This document shows, one piece after another, positions 7,133 to 14,464 of a DNA stretch of 64,000 nt. The stretch's first letter is position 1, and every line of letters starts with the position of its first letter. Location of the stretch: contig NZ_BDBM01000007.1 of NCBI RefSeq assembly GCF_001612985.1, positions 124,001-188,000 on the forward strand, in the 5' to 3' direction. The DNA comes from Nocardia gamkensis NBRC 108242 (GTDB lineage Bacteria; Actinomycetota; Actinomycetes; Mycobacteriales; Mycobacteriaceae). Made by a program: the position numbers and the translations under genes. The notes beneath the pieces were generated by a model. That model was not told the DNA's origin. It saw only the letters and a program-made list of their open reading frames with translations, and made no database searches.

Positions 7133-7534
7133 ATGATCCCTGGGAACGTAGACACTTCAGATGCCACCCCGAGGAGCGACAGCGAGGCTTTCCGTTTGTT
7201 CCAGGCGGTCGGCAGGCGATTGACCTTGTTGGGTGTGTGGGTTCTAACGGTCTTGGGGTTCACCGTGATCAGTCAAGCCATAGTGGCTACGGTTCTCGTG
7301 GGACGTGTGCCATGGCTAGTAACCGGCGGACACCTAATGCTGACATCCGGTGCCACTGTCGCCCTCGCTCTCCGTCTTCCAGAGACAGTTACGCGGGTAG
7401 CGCAGGTGGAGGCAAGCCGCACCGAGGCACTCCGCGTGCTGTGCCGCTTGCTGCGCCCCAGTGGTCATGAAACGCTTGCGAGAGCCGTGACGCCGGTCAG
7501 GCGGAGGCGTGTTCAAAGACGACCTCTTGTGTAG
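7133..7534 (+). CDS. Small two-helix membrane protein
   Basis: About 133 residues starting MIPGNVDTSDATPRSD. The ATG at 7133 (or the GTG just before it) follows AGAGGCGAC at about 7117-7125, which is why the longer frame from 7043 was not used. Hydrophobic helices lie at about residues 32-58 and 64-82, followed by a basic C-terminal tail (TPVRRRRVQRRPL). No family is recognised. It precedes the Ser/Thr kinase gene by 187 bp in the same direction and could be its membrane partner; that is only positional. Confidence 0.5.
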   Translation: MIPGNVDTSDATPRSDSEAFRLFQAVGRRLTLLGVWVLTVLGFTVISQAIVATVLVGRVPWLVTGGHLMLTSGATVALALRLPETVTRVAQVEASRTEALRVLCRLLRPSGHETLARAVTPVRRRRVQRRPLV

Positions 7535-7720
7535 TCGTATCGACCTGTTCACCCGCTTCATGAAAGCCAGTAAATGGCGGCAAAGTCACCGGCTGCTTCC
7601 GGCGCTGGAACCGGGCGTCTTGTTGGACGGCTCGACTACCCTCTTGTTAGAGGCGGGGCGGCTCACTCATGCGTCTCGCCAGCTTGCTGTTAAGCCGGTA
7701 ACGAGTCTGGGAGTCGATGG

Positions 7721-9202
7721 GTGGAGGGCCAGCAGGTACAGCTGTCTACGGACTGGCTTGTAGGGGAACGGATCGGAGAAGGTGGCTTCGGGCACGTATA
7801 CCTGGCGGTGGGTGACGGCTGGGAAGCAGTCATCAAGTTGGTGCCGAAGGTTCCTGGTGCACAACGGGAACTGCTCTTCGCGAACCCCGACGGTGTTCGC
7901 AATGTGATACCGATTCTCGATTCCGGCGAGCACGGTGACTACTGGGTGTTGGTGATGCCCCGGGCCGAACGCTCGCTCCGAAGCCGCCTCGCTCAGGAAT
8001 CACCGCTTCCGCTGGACGAAGCAGTGACCGTGACCAGCGACGTTTGCGATGCGCTGGTAGATCTTGCCGGCAAGGTCGTGCATCGCGATCTCAAGCCCGA
8101 CAACATCCTGTTCTACGACGGCGCTTGGTGTCTCGCCGACTTCGGGATCTCCCGCTATGCCGAGGCGTCAACAGCTTCGGACACGCGGAAGTACTCGAAG
8201 ACGCCGCACTATGCTGCGCCAGAGCAATGGCGCAATGAGCGTGCCACGATCGCCACCGACATGTACGCGCTGGGGATCATGGCCTTCGAGATGATCGTCG
8301 GACACCGTCCGTTCCCAGGCCCCTCGTTGGAAGATTTGCGGGAGCAGCATCTCCATGGCGAGGTACCTGATCTGCCGATGGCGCCAGCGGGGCTGGCAGC
8401 GTTGATCGATGAGTGTCTGTACAAGGCCCCCGCAGCACGCCCGGCGCCAGCGAATTTCCGTCAACGGCTCGATCGGTACATTGCGAAGGCGAACGCTGCG
8501 GGTGGCGGCCTTGCGCGGCTTGAAGAAGCAAACAAGGCCGAGGTCAGGCGGCGGTCAGCTGAATCGCGCCAGCAGTCCGAAGCTATAAGCGAACGCGAAC
8601 GGCGAAACGCTCTGATCACCAGCGCAACGAAGAGCTATACGCGGATTTCGACAGGGTTCCGCGACGCCATCGCCACTGTGACTTCTGCGGCTGCACTGTC
8701 CGCCTCGGCAGATGGAGGCTGGTCAGTCCGGTTCGGTGAGGCGACGTTGCGTTTTTCGGGTTTGAACCGGAACGTGGACAATGCGTGGGGCGGCTGGGTC
8801 CATCCCGTGTTCGATGTGCTGGCATGTGCCTCCATAAACCTGCGCATTCCGCCTGATCAGTCCGACTACGAAGGACGCTCACACTCCCTCTGGTTTGGAG
8901 ATATCCACAACGCAGGCCAGTTCGGCTGGTTCGAATGCGCGTTCATGATCTCGCCCGTGGTCCCTATGCGGGGGCGCCAGAATCCGTTCGCGCTCGACCC
9001 TGGGGAGGAGTCGGCGCAGGCAGTAGGAGCTGGGATGGCGAAGTACCAGGTTGCGTGGCCGTTCACCCGGATCGAAGTTGACGATCTAGATGAATTGGTC
9101 GGCCACTGGGCGAATTGGTTTGCACAGGCGTACGCAGGTGCGCTGCATACGCCCTCACTCATGCCTGAACACCCAATCGACGGGAGTTGGCGGAGGCAAT
9201 GA
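7721..9202 (+). CDS. Serine/threonine protein kinase with unknown C-terminal domain
   Basis: This is a 493-residue protein. The N-terminal Hanks-type kinase domain is complete: glycine loop GEGGFG at about 19-24, VIKL lysine at 39, HRDLKPDN at 121-128, DFG at 140-142 and APEQ at 166-169. A charged, coiled-coil-prone stretch (about 270-300, rich in E, R and Q) links to a domain of about 190 residues containing many Trp and Gly (GGWSVRFGEATLRFSG, WGGWVHPVFDV). No PASTA repeats or transmembrane helix are present, unlike PknB-type kinases, so it should be cytoplasmic. The start is GTG 7721. Soluble kinases of this layout occur in accessory and defence islands, but a defence role here is not shown. 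Confidence 0.85.
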   Translation: MEGQQVQLSTDWLVGERIGEGGFGHVYLAVGDGWEAVIKLVPKVPGAQRELLFANPDGVRNVIPILDSGEHGDYWVLVMPRAERSLRSRLAQESPLPLDEAVTVTSDVCDALVDLAGKVVHRDLKPDNILFYDGAWCLADFGISRYAEASTASDTRKYSKTPHYAAPEQWRNERATIATDMYALGIMAFEMIVGHRPFPGPSLEDLREQHLHGEVPDLPMAPAGLAALIDECLYKAPAARPAPANFRQRLDRYIAKANAAGGGLARLEEANKAEVRRRSAESRQQSEAISERERRNALITSATKSYTRISTGFRDAIATVTSAAALSASADGGWSVRFGEATLRFSGLNRNVDNAWGGWVHPVFDVLACASINLRIPPDQSDYEGRSHSLWFGDIHNAGQFGWFECAFMISPVVPMRGRQNPFALDPGEESAQAVGAGMAKYQVAWPFTRIEVDDLDELVGHWANWFAQAYAGALHTPSLMPEHPIDGSWRRQ

Positions 9203-9503
9203 CGGCCCTGCGGCGCTGTCCGCCTTTTGGTCGCACCGTCACCCCCGCCTCCCGCAGCACTTTCGCCACCGTCCGCTTGGCCATGTGGTGCTCCGCCTTG
9301 AGCTGAGCCATCGACACGCCAGCTTCGTACTTAGCCACGATCGTCGCAGTCTCCTCGGCGGTCAGGTGCTTCTTGCGGCCGACAAGCCGTGGTGGCTCGG
9401 GCGCGCTGGAGGCTGATCGCCCCCCTCGTCCCACTCGCTCAGACAGCTTGACCAGGCGTTCCAGCAGCGCGGCTTGTTTCGAGTAGTTTCCCGCAAGGTC
9501 CAC
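9159..9503 (-). CDS. Stand-alone resolvase-type HTH protein (copy 1)
   Basis: About 114 residues. The core (about 55-105) is a helix-turn-helix like the Hin/resolvase C-terminal domain: RKKHLTAEETATIVAKYEAG and SMAQLKAEHHMAKRTVAKVL. No recombinase catalytic domain is present. The GTG at 9503 is chosen because the ribosome site GGTGGAGGG lies just upstream and because the frameshifted copy at 10906-11200 aligns from the same GTG-GAC codons. The 3' end overlaps the kinase gene end by 44 bp. Its ribosome site is part of the hairpin at 9508-9537. Such HTH proteins often accompany mobile elements. Confidence 0.6.
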   Translation of the reverse strand: MDLAGNYSKQAALLERLVKLSERVGRGGRSASSAPEPPRLVGRKKHLTAEETATIVAKYEAGVSMAQLKAEHHMAKRTVAKVLREAGVTVRPKGGQRRRAVIASANSRRLGVQA

Positions 9504-9507
9504 TCGG

Positions 9508-9543
9508 GCCCTCCACCTGTTTACGCAGGTGGAGGGCTTTTTT
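9508..9543. terminator. 12-bp perfect hairpin with T6: terminator (plus strand) and leader hairpin of the HTH gene (minus strand)
   Basis: GCCCTCCACCTG (9508-9519) pairs perfectly with CAGGTGGAGGGC (9526-9537) around TTTACG, followed by six T on the plus strand. Read on plus it is a textbook intrinsic terminator for the kinase transcript. Read on minus it sits immediately before the HTH gene and buries that gene's ribosome site GGTGGAGGG in the stem. Confidence 0.75.
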
Positions 9544-9549
9544 ATGCGG

Positions 9550-9963
9550 GCATCCGCTCGAACAGGTCGACCCATCGGCTGTGGCTTTCCACGCCTGCAT
9601 AGCCGATATCGAGGCGGCGTTGTGGATGGCCGGTCACGCTGCCCACGACTGGCGCGGCCGCGCCTACTGAGTGAACTCGCCGAGGCTGCGCGGAATGGCC
9701 GAACTCGTCTCGCGTATGACTTCGTGGCGCTCGGGCCGATGCTGGCGCCGCTGATCGCCGAGAGCTACCAGCACACCGCTGCCGCGTCGGAGGCCAACCG
9801 GGTGACCGCGTGGAACATCCTTGCGTCGGTGGCGTTCGATACCGCGATCGCGTGCGGGTGCGCGGGTATGGCGCGCTGGCATGGACCGCGGCTCAGGCAG
9901 TCGAACAGGCGGCCGAGCACACCGGCGAAACCGCCGGATACGCGGCAGCGGCGTTGCGCGTAG
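9550..9963 (+). pseudogene. Degraded C-terminal part of an XRE-family regulator
   Basis: Three adjacent frames read together as one alpha-helical repeat region. The pieces are AFHACIADIEAALWMAGHAA to a stop at 9668-9670; LSELAEAARNGRTRLAYDFV through ILASVAFDTAIA to about 9845; and GYGALAWTAAQAVEQAAEHT to about 9960. That order and wording resemble the TPR-like C-terminal half common in actinobacterial XRE regulators. At least two frameshifts and the absence of the N-terminal HTH mark it as a remnant. Family placement is by pattern only. Confidence 0.4.
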
Positions 9964-10087
9964 TCAGGTATTGCTGTCTCGGCCGGGGGCGGTGTCTGCG
10001 TCGCTGGGTTGCGCCGAGTCCTCCGCCGACAAGCCGGCAACGTCGGTGGCCTCGCGCGGTGAGCTGGAAACGTACGGGATGCTTAAT

Positions 10088-10429
10088 TCACGCCGCATCG
10101 GTGTGGTGACTGGTGAAATTGACTCGGGTGTCGTCGGCATCGAGGGCGATGTTGAGGGTGGCGTCGAGGGCGTCGGCGAGTTTGGTGAGGAGGGGGAGGG
10201 TTGGCACGGTGTCGGAGCCTTCGATGCGCGAGATTTTGGCTTGGGTCAGGCCGGCGCGTTCGGCGAGGTCGGCCTGGGTGAGGCCGAGTTCGGTGCGGCG
10301 GTCGTAGACGGCTTTGGCTAGTGCCATGGAGAGCCGGATTTCGCGGCGGGCCTCGGTGACATCTTCGGGTTCGGTGTGTCCTTCGGCGAGTTTGCGTTCC
10401 CAAAGGGTTTTCCAGCGTGCGTGGCTCAT
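10088..10429 (-). CDS. higA: XRE-family antitoxin, HigA-like
   Basis: The 113-residue protein has a classic Cro/C1-type HTH at about 45-95: RRTELGLTQADLAERAGLTQ, then AKISRIEGSDTVPTL. This is followed by a short tail with LDADDTRVNF. The ATG at 10429 overlaps the toxin stop codon as ATGA, so antitoxin is translated after toxin, the order typical of HigBA. It would neutralise the neighbouring RelE/HigB-like nuclease and repress the operon through the palindrome at 10822-10841. Confidence 0.85.
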   Translation of the reverse strand: MSHARWKTLWERKLAEGHTEPEDVTEARREIRLSMALAKAVYDRRTELGLTQADLAERAGLTQAKISRIEGSDTVPTLPLLTKLADALDATLNIALDADDTRVNFTSHHTDAA

Positions 10430-10809
10430 CGGTCCAGTTCTCCCTTCTCGATCGTGCGGATGAATTCTTGATGGGCCGCCTCATGTTCGGCTTGGCAGGT
10501 CTGTTGTGCGAGTTTCGCACGTTTGACCTCGGCGTCTTCTCGCATACGAGTCTTGCGGAACACCGTCAGCAGGACGGCTCGTCGTCCAGGTGCGAGCCAG
10601 TAGGTGATGCGGATGGCTGCGCCATCCAGTGTTGGGCGTAGCTCGCGGACACCGTCGCCAACATATCGGGCGCAGGGTTCGCCCAGCGACTCTGCTTGCG
10701 CGGCGAGCAGGCCGACGTATTCGTCGATCTTGAGGAAGTGTTTGGCCGGCAGCGCTTCCAGCCAGTCCCGTACCTCGGGCTCGATCTCGATGGTGAACAG
10801 TTCGCTCAC
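10426..10809 (-). CDS. higB: RelE/HigB-like toxin (Gp49-like)
   Basis: The roughly 127-residue protein starts FTIEIEPEVRDWLEALP and contains GVRELRPTLDGAAIRITYWL and AVLLTVFRKTRM, the beta-sheet core of the RelE/HigB superfamily. Members of this family cleave mRNA on the ribosome. The C-terminal helix is long and charged (EHEAAHQEFIRTIEKGELDR). The start is placed at GTG 10809; an upstream ATG at 10839 would lie inside the operator palindrome and is less likely. It is followed by the antitoxin gene with a 4-bp overlap. Conserved basic residues R and K near the C-terminus of the core are present. Confidence 0.85.
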   Translation of the reverse strand: MSELFTIEIEPEVRDWLEALPAKHFLKIDEYVGLLAAQAESLGEPCARYVGDGVRELRPTLDGAAIRITYWLAPGRRAVLLTVFRKTRMREDAEVKRAKLAQQTCQAEHEAAHQEFIRTIEKGELDR

Positions 10810-10821
10810 GGCACCAACAGT

Positions 10822-10841
10822 ATATGTCGTCGACGACATAT
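10822..10841. promoter_or_regulatory. Perfect 20-bp palindrome, operator of the toxin-antitoxin operon
   Basis: ATATGTCGTC (10822-10831) and GACGACATAT (10832-10841) are exact reverse complements with no spacer. The site is 12 bp upstream of the toxin start. HigA-type antitoxins autoregulate by binding such palindromes. Confidence 0.75.
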
Positions 10842-10905
10842 GGCAAGGCGCCTGTTCGACGCCAGTTGTCCATTTGCCGGATCGTGGTTGCAGAAATCCG
10901 CACCC

Positions 10906-11200
10906 TCAGCGGTACTGCCAGGCCCTCGGCCGAATCGTCACTGCGGCCTCCCGTAGCACCTCGGCCACTGTTCGTTTGGCCAAGTGGTGCTCCACCTTCA
11001 ACTGAGCCATGGACGCGCCTGCTTCGTACCTGGCCACGATCGCCCGAGTCTCTTGGGGCCAGTTGCTTCTTCCGGCCGTCAGACGTGCTCCTGCGGGATT
11101 GCAATGACCTGCGCAGTCCGATTCCCTCGATCCGTTTCTGCAGGTCAGCGAAGTCCTCCAATAGATCGGTCCGGTTCGAGTAAGTTCCCGCCATGTCCAC
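10906..11200 (-). pseudogene. Resolvase-type HTH gene (copy 2), frameshifted
   Basis: The N-terminal part (MAGTYSNRTDLLEDFADLQK to GRKKQLA) and the C-terminal part (ETRAIVARYEAGASMAQLKV, then EHHLAKRTVAEVLREA) lie in different frames. The break falls in a run of four G on the plus strand at about 11055-11058; one extra base would restore alignment with copy 1 at 9159-9503. The HTH halves of the two copies are about 75 percent identical by eye. It starts at GTG 11200 or ATG 11194, just left of another hairpin. Confidence 0.6.
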
Positions 11201-11206
11201 AATAGG

Positions 11207-11238
11207 AGGCGAGTGCTCGTGGAGAGCGCTCGCCTTTT
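11207..11238. terminator. 12-bp hairpin with T4 beside HTH copy 2
   Basis: AGGCGAGTGCTC (11207-11218) pairs with GAGCGCTCGCCT (11224-11235) with one G-T wobble around a five-base loop, followed by T on the plus strand. Its placement relative to the HTH start is the same as the hairpin of copy 1, although the stem sequences share little. Confidence 0.55.
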
Positions 11239-11345
11239 GGTGGAGCTGTGTTCTGTCGAGGTACAACCCCCACGCCCCGCCCGGCGGGCGGGCTCCGCCC
11301 CCGGACCCCCGTTTTCGGTGGTTTCGTGAGGCGCTCACCAGTCAC

Positions 11346-12035
11346 TCACCCATTCGGCTCGCCGTAGGTTGCGGCGATGTCCTGGGAACTGCTCCACCGG
11401 CTGTAGGTGGGGGATTGTGGCCAGCCGTCGGGGGAGTCCTGCCATTCCTTCTGCCTGCCGTAGGGCAGTAGGTCGATCAGGGCGAAGGAGTGGCTGAGTT
11501 GTTCGGTGCCGCGGCCGTTGGTGTGCCAGGTGCGGTAGACGGTGTCGCCGTCGCGGAGGAATACGTTGACCGCGAACCCTGCGCCGGGCGGTGCGCCGAC
11601 GTCGGCGCCGAAGGAGCTGTTCGCGGTGGAGTACCAGGCCATCTTGTTTCCGACCCGCCGCTTGTAGGCGAGTGCTTCTTGGATCGGGCCTTGGGTGACG
11701 ATGACGAACCGGGCGTCGTAATTGTTCAGGAACTCCAGCCGGGTGAATTGCGAGGTGAATCCCGTGCAGCCGCCGCACTGCCACTGCTCGCCCGGAAACC
11801 ACATGTGGTTGTAGACGATCAGCTGCGACATACCGCCGAAGAGGTCGGCCAGCCGGACCGGTCCCTCCTCGCCCTCGAGGGTGTAGCCGGGCATCTCGAC
11901 CATCGGCAGGCGGCGGCGCTGAGCGGCGATCGCATCGAGTTCCCTGGTGGCGGCCTTCTCCCGGACGCGCAGCGCATCGAGTTCGCGCTTCCAGGTATCG
12001 GTGTCGACAACGGGTGGCAGTGCTTGCGTGCTCAT
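11346..12035 (-). CDS. DUF899 thioredoxin-like family protein
   Basis: 229 residues from ATG 12035, which has GGGAGGA upstream; a more distal ATG was rejected for that reason. A helical N-terminus (WKRELDALRVREKAATRELD) is followed by the thioredoxin-like core: RLADLFGGMSQLIVYNHMWF, then a CGGCTGF motif and VIVTQGP. These are diagnostic for DUF899, a family of predicted dithiol-disulfide isomerases. The CxxC pair (C-G-G-C) fits a redox role. It is the first core gene to the right of the island and is transcribed back towards it. Confidence 0.85.
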   Translation of the reverse strand: MSTQALPPVVDTDTWKRELDALRVREKAATRELDAIAAQRRRLPMVEMPGYTLEGEEGPVRLADLFGGMSQLIVYNHMWFPGEQWQCGGCTGFTSQFTRLEFLNNYDARFVIVTQGPIQEALAYKRRVGNKMAWYSTANSSFGADVGAPPGAGFAVNVFLRDGDTVYRTWHTNGRGTEQLSHSFALIDLLPYGRQKEWQDSPDGWPQSPTYSRWSSSQDIAATYGEPNG

Positions 12036-12539
12036 AGGGTCCTCCCTGTCCGGGTTCATAGCTCGAGGGCTGTAGGTGTAGACCCCGCCCGCTCGCGGAA
12101 CTCATCGGTGACCGGCTACTTACTCTCGCCTTTGCCGCCATCCCTTCGGTCATGTGATCCCCTCGACTCGAGCTGGGCCGCCTTGCCGTGCGGAAGGCGC
12201 GCGAACCATTCGCGGCTACTTCCTCGATCGGAGTCGGCTCTACCGATCCCGGTCATGATCCGGCCTGGGCATACATGCCTCGGCATGTATGCGCCCGGCA
12301 TCGTTCCGGGGCGTGAAGGCAGCGAAGGTGCCGGGTTGGGTTGCGGCCGGAAAACGGCAAATCGGGGAAAACGGGCGGATTCTGTTTGGTTGCTGACTGC
12401 GGTGGAATTGCCGGGGTAATGTCCACTGAGCAGGGAAAATGGGGTGTTTGCCCCCCGGTATCTGGATGGCTGCCATGAAGCTCGAAGCCGAGATTCGCAA
12501 CTTCTCCCGAGATGGGAGTGGGGGGCTTGGGAGGCTGAC
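12036..12539. other. 504-bp divergent intergenic region
   Basis: This lies between the divergent DUF899 and phosphotransferase-like genes. Apart from the palindrome at 12269-12292 I see no conserved structure. Open frames on the minus strand here are antisense to the phosphotransferase gene and have no family signature. Confidence 0.4.
12269..12292. promoter_or_regulatory. 11-2-11 inverted repeat, probable operator
   Basis: GCATACATGCC (12269-12279) and GGCATGTATGC (12282-12292) are perfect reverse complements around TC. It lies about mid-way between two divergent genes. No regulator gene is adjacent. Confidence 0.5.
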
Positions 12540-13430
12540 ATGACTGCGGGAATCGCGGGTAACGGGATGCGGTCGATCCTGCGTGCCGCCTGTGTGAGCG
12601 TCGGGATAGATGCGAGCGATGCCGAACCGGTGGGGTCGCAAGGGGTCTACCGGTTGCGCGGCGGGATCGTCGTGCGGATCGGCGAGCGGGGACAGAAACT
12701 CGCGACCGGGCGGGAAGTCGCGGTCGCGCGATGGCTGGAAACCTGCGGGGTGTCCGCGGCGCGCGTCGTCGCGGACATTCCGCAGCCGGTAGTGGTCGAC
12801 GGACGCCCGGTGACCTTCTGGCAGGAGCTGCCGCCGCATCACCCAGGCACGCCCGGTGAGGTCGCCAGGGCGCTGGGACAACTGCACCGGCTACCACCGC
12901 CGGGGTTCGAACTACGCCGGATGTCGCCCCTGGCCCGGGTGGAGGAGGAGATCGCCGCCGCGCACACGGTGACCGAGGACGACCGGCGCTGGCTGGGCAA
13001 ACACTTGGAGGAACTGCGCGGCCGCTGGAAGGCGCTGCCGAAGGGCCTGCCGTGGTCGGTGGTCCAGGGTGGCGGCTGGGAGGACGGCGTGGTGGTCGGC
13101 GACGACGGCGACGTCATCCTGGTCGGCTTGGGGCAGGCGATGATCGGCCCGCCCGAGTGGGACCTGGTGCACACGGCGATCGAGTGCTGGACCGCGGGCG
13201 AGCTAACCGCTTCGCAGTACGCCGAATTCTGCGCCGGGTACGGCCGCGACGTGATGCGCTGGGACGGCTTCTACCTGCTGCGCGACATCCAGGAGTTCCG
13301 GATGGCGTTGCAGTCGATGCGCGCCGCCACCGTCGACCCCACCTATCAGCGGCAGGCGATGCGCCGCCTCGCTTACATCCGCGGCGACGAGGGCATGCGG
13401 CCGTGGCCCGAGTGGGCGAAACTCGAATAG
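12540..13430 (+). CDS. APH-fold phosphotransferase homologue lacking catalytic residues
   Basis: The 296-residue protein starts at ATG 12540 after GGGAGG. It has the aminoglycoside/choline phosphotransferase layout: N-lobe with GVYRLRGGIVVRIGERGQKL, hinge WQELPPH, and the C-terminal GPPEWDLVHTAIECW that follows the metal-binding motif in this family. However, the catalytic loop, normally HGDxxxxN, reads VVQGGGWEDGVVV, and the metal-binding IDW/LDL position reads LVGLGQ. Both essential aspartates are thus missing, so the protein is unlikely to transfer phosphate. It may be a binding or regulatory pseudoenzyme, or a substrate-specific variant. Confidence 0.75.
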   Translation: MTAGIAGNGMRSILRAACVSVGIDASDAEPVGSQGVYRLRGGIVVRIGERGQKLATGREVAVARWLETCGVSAARVVADIPQPVVVDGRPVTFWQELPPHHPGTPGEVARALGQLHRLPPPGFELRRMSPLARVEEEIAAAHTVTEDDRRWLGKHLEELRGRWKALPKGLPWSVVQGGGWEDGVVVGDDGDVILVGLGQAMIGPPEWDLVHTAIECWTAGELTASQYAEFCAGYGRDVMRWDGFYLLRDIQEFRMALQSMRAATVDPTYQRQAMRRLAYIRGDEGMRPWPEWAKLE

Positions 13431-13613
13431 TCCGCCCGCCGCGCCGCGACCCGTCATCTCTGAAACGGATGGCAGGCAGGGATCTCGGGGACGTGCCCAG
13501 GTGCGCGCCGTACCCGGCCGAGTTACCCCATCTCGGCGATCGCCGAGGCGTCCTCGGCCGGGCGCGTCGCGGTACCGGGGCCACGCCGCCGGACGGTAGC
13601 GATGGGTCGGTGA

Positions 13614-14363
13614 TCAGCCTTGCTGAGTCGGGACGACGACGAGTTCGGCGATATTGACGTGCTGTGGTACGCCGACCGCATAGGCGATCGCGTCGGCGAT
13701 GTCGCGCGGTTCCAGGATCTCGATCGCCGTGCGCCACTGCTCCAGCCCGGCGCGCTGTTGTTCGTCCTGCATCCCCGCGCCGAGTTCGGTGCCGACGAAG
13801 CCGGGTTCGATGTTCTTGACCCGCACGCCGCGCGGCCCGAATTCGGCGCGCAAGTTGCGGGTCAGGTGCGCGACCGCGGCCTTGGTGGCGGTGTAGACGG
13901 CGTAGTTGGGGAAGACCGTGTGGCCGCCGATCGAGCCGACCAGCACCAGATCCGCTTGCCCGCCCTGTTCCGCGGCCGCGAGCAGGTCGTCGATGAACGC
14001 TCTCGCGGTGTAGAGCAGGCCCGTGATGTTGGTGCCGACCATCTGGTCCCACTCGTCGGTGAGCGCGGACTCGAACGGCGCGGCGAGCATGACGCCCGCG
14101 TTCGCGACGACCAGGTCGACGGAACCGAATGCCGCCCGCACGGTGGCCGCGGCGTCTCGCATGGACTGCTGGTCGGCGACGTCGGCGACCACCGCGAGCG
14201 CGTCCCCGCCGATCTCGGCGGCGAGTTCTTCGATGCGATCCTTGCGCCTGCCCAGCAGGGCGACCTTCGCGCCGCCCCGCGCGAGCTGCCGCGCGGTCGC
14301 TGCGCCGATTCCACTGGATGCTCCGGTGACGACCGCGACGCGGCCGGTGATGTTGTTCGTCAT
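13614..14363 (-). CDS. SDR-family oxidoreductase
   Basis: 249 residues from ATG 14363. The Rossmann nucleotide motif TGASSGIG lies near residue 12, NAG near 88, the catalytic serine in LVGSIGG and the YTATK catalytic pair near 155. These are all features of classical short-chain dehydrogenases. The R-R-K after strand 2 (LLGRRKDR) suggests NADP(H). It is divergent from an XRE-family regulator at 14465, a common arrangement in which that regulator controls the SDR gene. Confidence 0.9.
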   Translation of the reverse strand: MTNNITGRVAVVTGASSGIGAATARQLARGGAKVALLGRRKDRIEELAAEIGGDALAVVADVADQQSMRDAAATVRAAFGSVDLVVANAGVMLAAPFESALTDEWDQMVGTNITGLLYTARAFIDDLLAAAEQGGQADLVLVGSIGGHTVFPNYAVYTATKAAVAHLTRNLRAEFGPRGVRVKNIEPGFVGTELGAGMQDEQQRAGLEQWRTAIEILEPRDIADAIAYAVGVPQHVNIAELVVVPTQQG

Positions 14364-14464
14364 GTCCACAACGTTGCGCGCCCGCGCGGCCGCCTGACAG
14401 GTTGCGGTCTTCCTGGTAGTCGCGGGACCACCCGGGCTCACGTCGGCTCACCTAGGCTCGGATC

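Noticed and set aside
7509..7763. Possible 84-residue protein
   Set aside because: Overlaps the end of the membrane-protein gene and the start of the kinase gene; no ribosome site or domain.
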